Assembly (NCBI GenBank): GCA_038216465.1
Contig: JBBQQC010000001.1
Span: 434,001-498,000 of the forward strand
Length of the DNA stretch: 64,000 nucleotides
Reading direction: 5' to 3'
Source: JACCZX01 sp038216465
Lineage (GTDB): Bacteria > Pseudomonadota > Gammaproteobacteria > Burkholderiales > Burkholderiaceae_F
Below the pieces are notes generated by a model. That model had not been told where the DNA came from, ran no database searches, and saw nothing but the letters and a program-made list of their open reading frames with translations. The translations under genes were made by a program, and so were the position numbers. Numbering within the stretch: the stretch's first letter is position 1; the number at the start of each line of letters is the position of its first letter. This document shows positions 56,483 through 64,000 of this stretch, piece after piece.

Positions 56483-56500
56483 GCACGCGGTGCCGCGTGC
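56483..56500. promoter_or_regulatory. 18-bp palindrome at the fdnG transcription start, candidate operator
   Basis: GCACGCGG-TG-CCGCGTGC: two perfect eight-base arms (56483-56490 and 56493-56500) around TG. It abuts the predicted -10 box, so the inferred start site falls inside it. A dimeric repressor bound there would block fdn transcription. Whether it is a protein site or an RNA hairpin in the 5' leader is not known. Confidence 0.45.
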
Positions 56501-56529
56501 ACTATATGCCCGTAATCCACGGCCTTCAA
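56501..56529 (-). promoter_or_regulatory. sigma70-like promoter for the fdn-sel run
   Basis: On the minus strand TTGAAG (56529-56524) and TATAGT (56506-56501) are separated by exactly 17 bases. Four of six and five of six bases match the -35 and -10 consensus. The start site would be near 56494, giving a leader of about 104 bases to the fdnG ATG (56390), which has GGGAG seven bases upstream. Confidence 0.5.
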
Positions 56530-56587
56530 CTCGAACGCGATATTGCAACGCAATAATCCAACCGTGACTTGTGTACTCTTCTGTTGC

Positions 56588-57178
56588 ATGAGAATCGTTT
56601 TTATGAATCGAACTTTCTCAGCCATGGCTTCGCTGTCCGCAGTCCTGTTGGTTGGTTGCGCGACACCGCAGTTGCCGCCCGTTCGCGGCGGCTCCGCAGT
56701 GCCCGCTTCTGCCTCCGTCGCCCCACCCAGCCTGGGTTTCTTCTCGAAGATAAAGGCACCCGGGACGCACCAGCCTGTCTTACAGCTCGCTTCGCGGGGG
56801 GTTCAGATTTTTCGCTGCGAAAAGCGCGAGAGCGGTGCGGTCTGGGTGTTTCGCCAGCCGCAGGCCGATCTGCTCGACGCCGCCGGCAAGCAGGTCGGCA
56901 AGCACGGCGCCAACCTTTCGTTCGAGCACGACGACGGCAGCCGGCTCGTTTCAACCATCGTCGCCTACGACGAGGCGACCAAGCCGACCGATTTGCGGTG
57001 GCTACTGCTGTCGACTCGCAGTTTCGGCAAAGGTGCGCTCGAAAACGTGACACACGTGCAGCGCGTCAACACCTCCGGCGGAATGCCACCGGCGCGCTGC
57101 GAGAACTCGCAGCTGAACCACCTGTTGCGCGTTGACTTCACCTCCGACTTCGTGTTCTACCGGCCAAGTCCGGACTGA
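56588..57178 (+). CDS. DUF3455 lipoprotein
   Basis: A 196-residue protein with a signal ending in the lipobox LVGC (near residue 24) and a DUF3455 domain: SRGVQIFRCEKRESGAVWVFRQPQADLLDAAGKQVGKHGANLSFEHDDGSRLVSTIV, then LRWLLLSTRSFGKGALENVTHVQRVNTSGGMPPARCENSQ. Function of the family is unknown. The ATG at 56588 is chosen; ATG 56603 is also possible. It lies divergent from fdnG and is independent of it. Confidence 0.85.
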   Translation: MRIVFMNRTFSAMASLSAVLLVGCATPQLPPVRGGSAVPASASVAPPSLGFFSKIKAPGTHQPVLQLASRGVQIFRCEKRESGAVWVFRQPQADLLDAAGKQVGKHGANLSFEHDDGSRLVSTIVAYDEATKPTDLRWLLLSTRSFGKGALENVTHVQRVNTSGGMPPARCENSQLNHLLRVDFTSDFVFYRPSPD

Positions 57179-57245
57179 TCGAAGCGCAACTTGACGAACG
57201 CGGTAAAATCACACGTTTGCGTGTTGGTTGCCGGAGGAATAACAC

Positions 57246-57959
57246 ATGACCTCGACCGCTTCGACGGTGGGCGCTTATCTGCGCGATCTGCCGCCGGACC
57301 GTCGCGTGGCGATGGCGCGTTTGTGCAGCATGATCCGCCGTTCCGCGCGCGGCGTGCGCGAGAGCATGCGCTATGGCTTGGCGTTCTACGAGCTTGACGG
57401 TCCGCTGTTCGCTCTCGAGTCCGGCCGCCGCCACATGTCGCTCTATGTAGCCGAACGCGACGTTGTTTTGAAGCACAAGGACGCGCTGACCGGCGTCAAT
57501 GCCACCAAGAGCTTTATTAAATTTTCGGACCTGAACCGGCTACCGCTCGACGTCGTTGAAAAGATCGTGCGTGATTCGGTTGCAGCACGGCGACAACGGG
57601 TGGCGCAAGGCTCGGTACCGACGCAGGCGGAGTTGCTGAAGCTATGGGACATTAACGAAGAGGCTGCCGCACCCCCTGCCAAGACCGTCAAACTTGCAAT
57701 CGGCAAACCGGCCTTGGCGATGACCGACGCGATCAATGCAATGGCGCATTCGATGCGCGACGCGATGGTCGCGGCCATCGATATCGCCACCGGCGGCATA
57801 GGTACAACGGGCAACGGCAAGGCGCCGGTGAAGGCGCGTACCGCAAAGAAGTCCACATCCAAGAGCCGCGCCAAACGCGCGGCCCCCCGCAAAAGCGCTA
57901 CGCGTCCACCCCCGAAGAAAGCCGCCAAGAAGGGCTTGGCCGCCACGCGGCGCCGCTAG
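57246..57959 (+). CDS. DUF1801 (YdhG-like) protein with histone-like basic tail
   Basis: A 237-residue protein. Residues 1-110 match DUF1801/YdhG: VGAYLRDLPPDRRVAMARLCSMIRRSARGVRESMRYGLAFYELDG and LYVAERDVVLKHKDALTGVNATKSFIKFSDLNRLPLDVVEKIVRDS. Residues about 190-237 are almost only Lys, Arg, Ala, Pro, Ser and Thr, like histone H1 tails. The family fold is compared with iron-binding or nucleotidyl-like proteins but has no settled function. The tail suggests nucleic-acid binding. Ribosome site GGAGG lies nine bases before ATG. Confidence 0.82.
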   Translation: MTSTASTVGAYLRDLPPDRRVAMARLCSMIRRSARGVRESMRYGLAFYELDGPLFALESGRRHMSLYVAERDVVLKHKDALTGVNATKSFIKFSDLNRLPLDVVEKIVRDSVAARRQRVAQGSVPTQAELLKLWDINEEAAAPPAKTVKLAIGKPALAMTDAINAMAHSMRDAMVAAIDIATGGIGTTGNGKAPVKARTAKKSTSKSRAKRAAPRKSATRPPPKKAAKKGLAATRRR

Positions 57960-57977
57960 GCGGTTGGCGGCGGCTTT

Positions 57978-59210
57978 CTACTGGTAACTGCGCGCGTCCT
58001 CGATAACCTTGCCGTCATTCGGGAGTGATCCCGGCGCCAGCAACTCGACCGCTCCGCCCAGCTTGGTAATAGCACGCAGCGTTTCACCGACCGCACTTTG
58101 CAGCGTCGCATCGTCCGAATCGGATTCCGCGCGCAGCGTCATCGCGTCCATTTCGCCGGTGCGCGTAACTACCAGCCGCAGGCGCCTCAATTCGGCGTGG
58201 CGTCGCGCCACCTCGGCCATCTGCTCAGGGCGGACGAACATGCCCTTGACTTTGGTGGTCTGATCGGCGCGGCCCATCCAGCCCTTGATCCGGGTGTTGG
58301 TCCGGCCGCACGATGAAATACCCGGCAGAATCGCCGACAAGTCGCCTAAGGCGAGTCGAATCCACGGATGGTCGGGATCGAATGACGTGACGACGACCTC
58401 TCCCACTTCACCATCGGGTACCGGCACACCGGTCCCCGGACGAACGATCTCGATCAGCACATCCTCGTTAACAATCAGCCCTTCGCGCGCCTTGGTTTCG
58501 TAAGCGACCACGCCGACATCGGCCACCGCGTACGCCTGATACGCGTCGACACCGCGCGCCTTGATCGCTGCCTGCAACGACGATGGAAATGCGGCACCGG
58601 AGACGACTGCTTTGGTGATCGAGGAGATGTCGCGGCCACCCACACTAGCCGCATCGAGCAGGATTTTCAGAAAATCGGGCGTACCCACATAGGCGGTCGG
58701 TCGCAGATGCTCGATGACATCAAGCTGCTGCTCGGTATTGCCTGGACCAGCCGGAATCACCGTGCATCCGAGACAGCGGGCGCCGCCGTCCATGATAAAA
58801 CCGCCAGGCACCAGGTGGTACGAAAACGTATTCAGAACGATGTCCCCGCTGGTGAACCCGGCCGCGTGCAGCGAGCGCGAAGCGCGCCACGCATCGTCGT
58901 GTTTACTCTCGGGTTCGAAGATGGGCCCCGGCGACGTGAACAACCGACCGAATCGCTCCAGATCACTCGAGAGAAATTCGCCGAACGGTGGCTTCGCCTT
59001 TTGCAGCGCCGGTAGCTCCGACTTGCGCAGAAGCGGAAGTTGCGCGAGCGCGGCGCGGCTGTTGATCTGCGCTGAGTCGATGTCGCCCAGGTGCCGCTGC
59101 CAGCCCGGCGACTTCAACGCCTTGGCCAGCAGGCCGGGCAAGTGGCCCATCAAATCCAGTTCGCGGCGCTGCGGATCACGCGCTTCACGGTTATCGAGAT
59201 GCTCTGTCAT
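57978..59210 (-). CDS. PaaK-like phenylacetate-CoA ligase family protein
   Basis: A 410-residue ANL-superfamily enzyme of the phenylacetate-CoA ligase type. Conserved PaaK-like parts are [60 protein letters not shown] and the C-terminal KGWMGRADQTTKVKGMFVRPEQM. The usual Thr/Ser/Gly-rich AMP loop (SSGTTG-xP) is replaced by TSPGPIFEPES, so adenylating activity may be altered. It stands beside an amino-acid-type ABC importer, as such ligases often do. Start ATG 59210 is preferred over the upstream in-frame start at 59348. Confidence 0.86.
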   Translation of the reverse strand: MTEHLDNREARDPQRRELDLMGHLPGLLAKALKSPGWQRHLGDIDSAQINSRAALAQLPLLRKSELPALQKAKPPFGEFLSSDLERFGRLFTSPGPIFEPESKHDDAWRASRSLHAAGFTSGDIVLNTFSYHLVPGGFIMDGGARCLGCTVIPAGPGNTEQQLDVIEHLRPTAYVGTPDFLKILLDAASVGGRDISSITKAVVSGAAFPSSLQAAIKARGVDAYQAYAVADVGVVAYETKAREGLIVNEDVLIEIVRPGTGVPVPDGEVGEVVVTSFDPDHPWIRLALGDLSAILPGISSCGRTNTRIKGWMGRADQTTKVKGMFVRPEQMAEVARRHAELRRLRLVVTRTGEMDAMTLRAESDSDDATLQSAVGETLRAITKLGGAVELLAPGSLPNDGKVIEDARSYQ

Positions 59211-59223
59211 TTGCGCTGCGATT

Positions 59224-59415
59224 CTATTTGGAAGCGTCCTCGCCCTGCAGCCGGCGCCGTTCAGCGTCTTCACGAGCGGTATCGAGCTTTTTGACGACCG
59301 GATCGATCGTTGTCTGCCGGGTCGGCAGTGGCGTCTTGACGGCCTCACTCGTCTCGCGTTGACTGCACGCGACCAGTGCCACGATGGCCGTTACGCCGAG
59401 GATGCGTACATTCAT
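59224..59415 (-). CDS. small predicted lipoprotein
   Basis: A 63-residue protein with a lipoprotein signal (MNVRILGVTAIVALVAC; lipobox LVAC, Cys17) and a short hydrophilic tail with a charged helix (VVKKLDTAREDAERRRLQGED). It resembles other small entericidin-like lipoproteins only in size. It ends 13 bases before the PaaK-like gene and probably shares its transcript. No function can be assigned. Confidence 0.65.
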   Translation of the reverse strand: MNVRILGVTAIVALVACSQRETSEAVKTPLPTRQTTIDPVVKKLDTAREDAERRRLQGEDASK

Positions 59416-59578
59416 CAGCAGTCAATCAAAATCATTTAGCCTGCCATCATAGGCGCGCGTGTTGACTGATGCGGCAAACGTCGGGCACTCTTCTTGCTGC
59501 AGAGTCCGATGCGCGTGGCGCATGGGTGATGTTTTTTCCGGTCAGCGCAACGGTCGATACAACTTACAAGGAGAAGTT

Positions 59579-59887
59579 ATGCGCAAGCTAGTTGCGATTC
59601 TATGCGGAACGGCCGTGCTCGCTCTAAGCGGCCAAGCCGTCGCCCAAACCACCATGAAGGAAGAAAAAAAAATGGCGGCCAAGGAAATGCGGATGAAAGC
59701 GATGGACACCAACAACGACGGCATGATCTCGAGAGAAGAGTTCATGAAGTACCACGAAACCGTGTGGGAGAAGATTAAGAGAAACGCCGCCGGAATGGCC
59801 CACATGGCGGATGTGGACGCGATGTATGCGCCGGGTACGGTTTCGACCGCTATTCCGGGTCAACCACGCACCAAGGCAAAGCCGTAA
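59579..59887 (+). CDS. secreted EF-hand protein
   Basis: A 102-residue protein with signal MRKLVAILCGTAVLALSGQAVAQ and one canonical EF-hand loop, DTNNDGMISREE, in the helix-loop-helix MKAMDTNNDGMISREEFMKYHETVWEK. A calcium- or metal-binding periplasmic role is likely from the loop alone. The ATG at 59579 has the ribosome site AAGGAGAAG. A second, degenerate loop may be present at ADVDAMYAPG. It is followed by a terminator-like hairpin. Confidence 0.82.
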   Translation: MRKLVAILCGTAVLALSGQAVAQTTMKEEKKMAAKEMRMKAMDTNNDGMISREEFMKYHETVWEKIKRNAAGMAHMADVDAMYAPGTVSTAIPGQPRTKAKP

Positions 59888-59913
59888 GAAACTGGTAGGT
59901 GTTCTCGCGCGGT

Positions 59914-59945
59914 AGCCGGCATGGTCAAGCGCACAGCCGGCTTTT
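59914..59945 (+). terminator. rho-independent-like terminator after the EF-hand gene
   Basis: AGCCGGC (59914-59920) and GCCGGCT (59936-59942) form a perfect seven-base stem with a 15-base loop, followed by TTT then CC. The stem is GC-rich and followed by a short T-run; the long loop lowers confidence. It sits between convergent genes. Confidence 0.5.
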
Positions 59946-59972
59946 CCGCCCAGTGCCAGTCAATCAGCCGCT

Positions 59973-60782
<810 letters not shown>

Positions 60783-60794
60783 GTAAAGGAGAGG

Positions 60795-60811
60795 GGCACG
60801 CGGTACGTGCC
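60795..60811 (-). promoter_or_regulatory. hairpin between AGGAGG and the livF start
   Basis: GGCACG (60795-60800) and CGTGCC (60806-60811) pair with a five-base loop. On the minus strand it lies between the AGGAGG at 60810-60815 and the livF ATG (60782), overlapping the former slightly. It may control livF translation or act as a processing or stability structure after the binding-protein gene. Confidence 0.35.
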
Positions 60812-60831
60812 TCCTGTCTCCATTTTGTTAG

Positions 60832-62244
60832 CTACTTCTTCTTGGCCGTGGGCATTGCCTTTGCCGGAGCGACCGCATCTTTCATTTCAGCTTCGCAGCT
60901 GCGGCGAGTGACCTTTTTCTCGGCGGCATAGCGTGCGGACGAATCGCGAATCAGCGGGCGGATGATCTGCATGTCCGATTCGTACCAGTCGGACGTGAGA
61001 TTCCATTGCTTGCCGTCCCACTGCTGGATGCGCGCGACGTGGGCACCTTCGTGATCGCGACAATTGGTAGCGATCGGCCGCATCAATCCGGTCAATCCCA
61101 GCGCTTCAATGCGCTTGGCGTCGATGTTCAGATTCTCCAGGCCGTAGCGCACCTGCTCGCCGGTCAGTGGCTTGACGCCATAGCGCAACTGCGCCTGCCG
61201 GACACCCTCGACGCCGAGCATGGCGCTGATCATGCCGCGCGTGTACAGCACGTTGCCCACCTCCTCTTTCGGCCCGGTGCCCTGTCCCTTGTCATGGACC
61301 AGTTTCAAAATGGTGTCGTGCACCTTGCCGCGATCGTCGCTGTGCTGCAACGCCAGCCCGTTATAGCCCTTGGCGTCGGCGCCGACCGGCACGACATCGG
61401 GTTCGGCCGCCGCCCACCACACGCCGTACATGCGGTCGCGCGGGAACCCCGTCCCGACTGCATCGCGCACTGCGGTCGAGTTCATCACGCCCCAGCCCCA
61501 TAGAAACACATAGTCGGGACGCTGCTGCCGAATTTGCAGCCAGGTGGCTTTCTGCTCGACTCCTGGATGCGTAACTGGCAGGGTTATCAACTCGAATCCG
61601 TGCAGCTTCGAGCGCTCGGTCAGCAGCGGGATCGGCTCTTTACCGTACGGCGAATCGTGATAAACGAGCGCGATTTTTTTGCCCTTGAGCTTATCGAAGC
61701 CGCCATTTAACTTGGCGATGTGCTGCACCAGGATATCGGCCGCGTCCCAGTAAGTTCCGAGCAGCGGAAAGTTATACGGGAACACTTCGCCTTCGACCGA
61801 ATCGGCGCGCCCGTAACCGGCGGTGATCAGCGGAATCTTGTCGGCAAACGTCTTGTCGGTCAGCGCGAATGTGATGCCGGTGGACAGCGGTTGAAACAAC
61901 GTTGCACCGGTCGAGCCCTTGCCCTTCAGGCGTTCGTAGCACTCGACGCCGCGGTCGGTCGCATAGCCGGTTTCACATTCTTCGAACGTAATCATCACGC
62001 CGTTAATCCCGCCCTGCGCATTGACCAGCTTCAGATAGTCGGCATAGCCGTTGGCAAATGGCACCCCGTTGGGGGCGTAGGCGCCGGTGCGGTACACGAG
62101 CATCGGGAAAAATTGCTCCCCTTTGCCCGCAACCGGTGCCTTGGTTTGGCCGGCTGCCGGGACGGACACGCTGAGCGCGATTGCGGCGCCGATGGCCGCC
62201 AGTGCAGCCATCGCATCTACCCTCGTACGTTGAAAAACTGCCAT
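60832..62244 (-). CDS. ABC transporter substrate-binding protein (Leu/Ile/Val/urea type)
   Basis: A 470-residue periplasmic binding protein of the type I (Peripla_BP_6) fold, longer than LivK. Signal MAVFQRTRVDAMAALAAIGAAIALSVSVPAAGQ ends about residue 33. Motifs include NAQGGINGVMITFEECETGYATDRGVECYERLKGKGSTGATLFQPLSTGIT and PLITAGYGRAD, which fit amide or aromatic-acid-binding relatives. The ligand cannot be inferred. It lies between livF and the permeases; its start has AGGAGA upstream. Confidence 0.9.
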   Translation of the reverse strand: MAVFQRTRVDAMAALAAIGAAIALSVSVPAAGQTKAPVAGKGEQFFPMLVYRTGAYAPNGVPFANGYADYLKLVNAQGGINGVMITFEECETGYATDRGVECYERLKGKGSTGATLFQPLSTGITFALTDKTFADKIPLITAGYGRADSVEGEVFPYNFPLLGTYWDAADILVQHIAKLNGGFDKLKGKKIALVYHDSPYGKEPIPLLTERSKLHGFELITLPVTHPGVEQKATWLQIRQQRPDYVFLWGWGVMNSTAVRDAVGTGFPRDRMYGVWWAAAEPDVVPVGADAKGYNGLALQHSDDRGKVHDTILKLVHDKGQGTGPKEEVGNVLYTRGMISAMLGVEGVRQAQLRYGVKPLTGEQVRYGLENLNIDAKRIEALGLTGLMRPIATNCRDHEGAHVARIQQWDGKQWNLTSDWYESDMQIIRPLIRDSSARYAAEKKVTRRSCEAEMKDAVAPAKAMPTAKKK

Positions 62245-62302
62245 GGTGTGTCTCCTGTGGTCCGCTTCGTTTATATGTTTGACCGCCCGCCTTGGACCTG
62301 TC

Positions 62303-63367
62303 TCAGTGCGGGAACGGCCAAAGTCGCAACTTTTCCTTGCCAATCGCCCACAAACGCGCGAGCCCGTGCGGTTCGACGATCAGAAAAAACACAATGAGAC
62401 TGCCGAAAATCATCGACTCCAAGTGCGATGCGAACGCCGTCGAAATCGGCACCCCAAACCAGTTCGGAATCTGATTCAACAGAATCGGCAGCACGACGAT
62501 AAACGCCGCGCCGAAGTATGCGCCGAGCAGCGAGCCCATGCCGCCGATGATGATCATGAAGAGCAGGTTCAGCGAAAGGTTGATATTGAACGCCAATGGT
62601 TCCCATGCGCCTAGGTGGATAAACCCCCAGAGAGCGCCGGCGATGCCGGCATAAAACGAGCTGACAGCGAAGGCGGAAAGCTTGGCCGACAGCGGCCGGA
62701 TGCCGATCACCTCGGCGGCGACGTCCATGTCACGCGTCGCCATCCAGGCGCGGCCGATATGTCCGCGCACCAGATTTTTCGAAGCCAAGGTCAGCACAAT
62801 TGCGATCGAAAGAACGAACAGGTATTTATCCAACGATGTCCGGACGGTCCAGCCGAAGAGCTCGATCGGCGCAGTCGACACGGATCCGGATGACGAATAG
62901 TCGGTGAACCACTTGACGCGCGCGAACAGCCAGTCAATAAAAAACTGCGCCGCCAAGGTGGCGACTGCCAGATACAGACCCTTGATGCGCAGGCTCGGAA
63001 TGCCGAAGAACGCGCCGACCAGCGCCGCGATGCCGCCCGCGAGAATCAGCACGATCAGAAAGTTAAGACTCTCGATGCGGACCGTCAGGTTGTAGGCGGC
63101 ATAGGCGCCGACCGCCATAAAGGCCGCGGTGCCGATCGAAATCTGTCCGCAGTAGCCGACCAGAATATTGAGCCCGATCGCGGCGATCGCGAGGATCACG
63201 AACGGAATGATCAGCGCGCGCAGCATGTAGTCGCTGACAAGCCAGGGTACTGCGCAGTAAACAAATGCGATCAGCCCGATGACAAACCAGCGGTCCTGCG
63301 CGATCGGCAGCAGCTGCTGATCTGCTGCGTAGCTCGATTTGAATTGACCGTTTTCCCGGTAGAGCAT
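62303..63367 (-). CDS. livM: branched-chain amino acid-type ABC permease (LivM)
   Basis: A 354-residue membrane permease with about eight helices. The LivM signature is present: LNILVGYCGQISIGTAAFMAVGAYAAYNL and FYAGIAGALWGFIHLGAW, followed by MIIIGGMGSLLGAYFGAAFIVVLPILL. Its start comes two bases before the end of the livH-type gene. The ATP-binding LivG is not seen and may lie beyond the window end. Confidence 0.93.
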   Translation of the reverse strand: MLYRENGQFKSSYAADQQLLPIAQDRWFVIGLIAFVYCAVPWLVSDYMLRALIIPFVILAIAAIGLNILVGYCGQISIGTAAFMAVGAYAAYNLTVRIESLNFLIVLILAGGIAALVGAFFGIPSLRIKGLYLAVATLAAQFFIDWLFARVKWFTDYSSSGSVSTAPIELFGWTVRTSLDKYLFVLSIAIVLTLASKNLVRGHIGRAWMATRDMDVAAEVIGIRPLSAKLSAFAVSSFYAGIAGALWGFIHLGAWEPLAFNINLSLNLLFMIIIGGMGSLLGAYFGAAFIVVLPILLNQIPNWFGVPISTAFASHLESMIFGSLIVFFLIVEPHGLARLWAIGKEKLRLWPFPH

Positions 63368-63369
63368 GG

Positions 63370-64000
63370 TCAGACGCGGTCGATGTGTTTTTCGCCGAAC
63401 AAGCCTTCCGGGCGCACCAGCAAGAACAACAACGCCAGCACGTACGCAAACCAGTTCTCTATGCCGCCGCCGGCCAGATCAAATTGCCTGACCAAGACCG
63501 GACCCAAAAAAACTTCGGCGAACTTTTCGCCGACGCCGATGATCAGCCCGCCCAAAATGGCGCCGGGCACCGAAGTGAAGCCCCCTAGAATTACGACCGG
63601 CAGCGCCTTCAGCGCCACCAGCGACACCGAGAACTGCACGCCGAGCTTCGATCCCCAGACAACGCCGGCCACCAGTGCCACGAAGCCCGCGACGGTCCAG
63701 ACGATGACCCAGATGCGGTTCAGCGGAATGCCGATCGACTGCGCGGCCTGATGATCGTCCGCCACCGCGCGCAGAGCGCGTCCGGTCGACGTTTTCTGAA
63801 AGAAAAGCGCCAGCGCGATCACCAACAGCGCTGCTACCGCTGCGGCCACCAGATCCTCCGTGTTGACCAGAATGCCACCTTGAAAGATATTCTCGGCGAC
63901 CAGCACCGGCGTCTTCGGTAACCCGGTGTCGATTTGATAGATGTCGCTGCCCCAGACCGTTTGTCCGAAGCCGTCGAGAAAAAACGAAACGCCAAGCGTG
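63370..64000 (-). CDS. livH: branched-chain amino acid-type ABC permease (LivH), 5' end outside window
   Basis: The frame stays open to the last base, so the N-terminal part is missing. About 209 residues are visible, with membrane helices in VAALLVIALALFFQKTSTGRALRAVADDHQAAQSIGIPLNRIWVIVWTVAGFVALVAGVVWGS and the LivH motif LPVVILGGFTSVPGAILGGLIIGVGEKFAE. The stop is three bases before livM. Which amino acid or acid it imports is not known; the neighbouring CoA ligase suggests an aromatic or branched acid (inference). Confidence 0.9.
   Translation of the reverse strand, partial: TLGVSFFLDGFGQTVWGSDIYQIDTGLPKTPVLVAENIFQGGILVNTEDLVAAAVAALLVIALALFFQKTSTGRALRAVADDHQAAQSIGIPLNRIWVIVWTVAGFVALVAGVVWGSKLGVQFSVSLVALKALPVVILGGFTSVPGAILGGLIIGVGEKFAEVFLGPVLVRQFDLAGGGIENWFAYVLALLFLLVRPEGLFGEKHIDRV

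Overview
The window is a compact, GC-rich, gene-dense chromosomal segment from a Gram-negative bacterium, almost certainly a betaproteobacterium (Burkholderiales-like; no species can be named). The evidence is gene order: dacC-dat-ybeD-lipB-lipA, dolP-yraN-lpoA beside rsmI, rlpA-rodA-mrdA-mreDCB next to gatCAB, metX-metW, and a liu-type leucine cluster. No rRNA, insertion sequence, prophage, CRISPR array or clear pseudogene was found, and no gene-free stretch exceeds 300 bases.

Layout. 0-6.6 kb: end of a VanZ-like membrane gene, a small 2Fe-2S protein, a hydrolase, a conserved hypothetical, then a tightly coupled run for a PBP5-like carboxypeptidase, D-amino-acid aminotransferase, YbeD, and lipoate biosynthesis (lipB, lipA). 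6.7-10.7 kb: small basic protein, M48 peptidase with LemA and a two-helix membrane protein, and the BON lipoprotein DolP. 10.7-21.8 kb: an envelope block (yraN, lpoA, rsmI, a Cache-domain Ser/Thr kinase, rlpA, rodA, mrdA, mreD, mreC, mreB). 21.9-26.2 kb: gatC-gatA-TPR gene-gatB. 26.2-34.5 kb: housekeeping genes (pyrE, xth, ampG, metW, metX) with cupin, DUF3617, GST and DinB proteins. 34.6-45 kb: leucine/acyl-CoA catabolism (methylcrotonyl-CoA carboxylase subunits, methylglutaconyl-CoA hydratase, HMG-CoA lyase, acyl-CoA dehydrogenase, an FlK-like thioesterase), interrupted by an opposite-strand AI-2E-type permease with an unusual C-terminal module. 45-46.3 kb: DUF1289 protein and an MBL hydrolase.

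46.1-56.6 kb is the most striking region: one minus-strand run containing formate dehydrogenase (fdnG with an in-frame UGA selenocysteine codon and a SECIS hairpin, fdnH, fdnI), its maturation factor fdhE, the selenocysteine machinery selA and selB, tRNA-Sec itself, then a lipoyl-carrier (GcvH-like) protein, a DsrE-family protein and a 36-codon membrane ORF. A sigma70-like promoter with an adjacent 18-bp palindrome precedes fdnG. The selenoenzyme and most of the apparatus to read its UGA codon are thus encoded together; selD is not in the window.

56.6-64 kb: DUF3455 lipoprotein, a DUF1801 protein with a histone-like basic tail, a PaaK-like CoA ligase, a small lipoprotein, an EF-hand protein, and a branched-chain-type ABC importer (ATPase, binding protein, two permeases, the last truncated by the window edge).

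The best candidates for undescribed biology are the GcvH-like/DsrE pair attached to the selenocysteine-formate dehydrogenase operon; the permease fused to a cobalamin-domain-like module lacking the usual ligand residues; a Cache-Ser/Thr kinase inside the cell-elongation cluster; and a perfect hairpin enclosing the mreC start.
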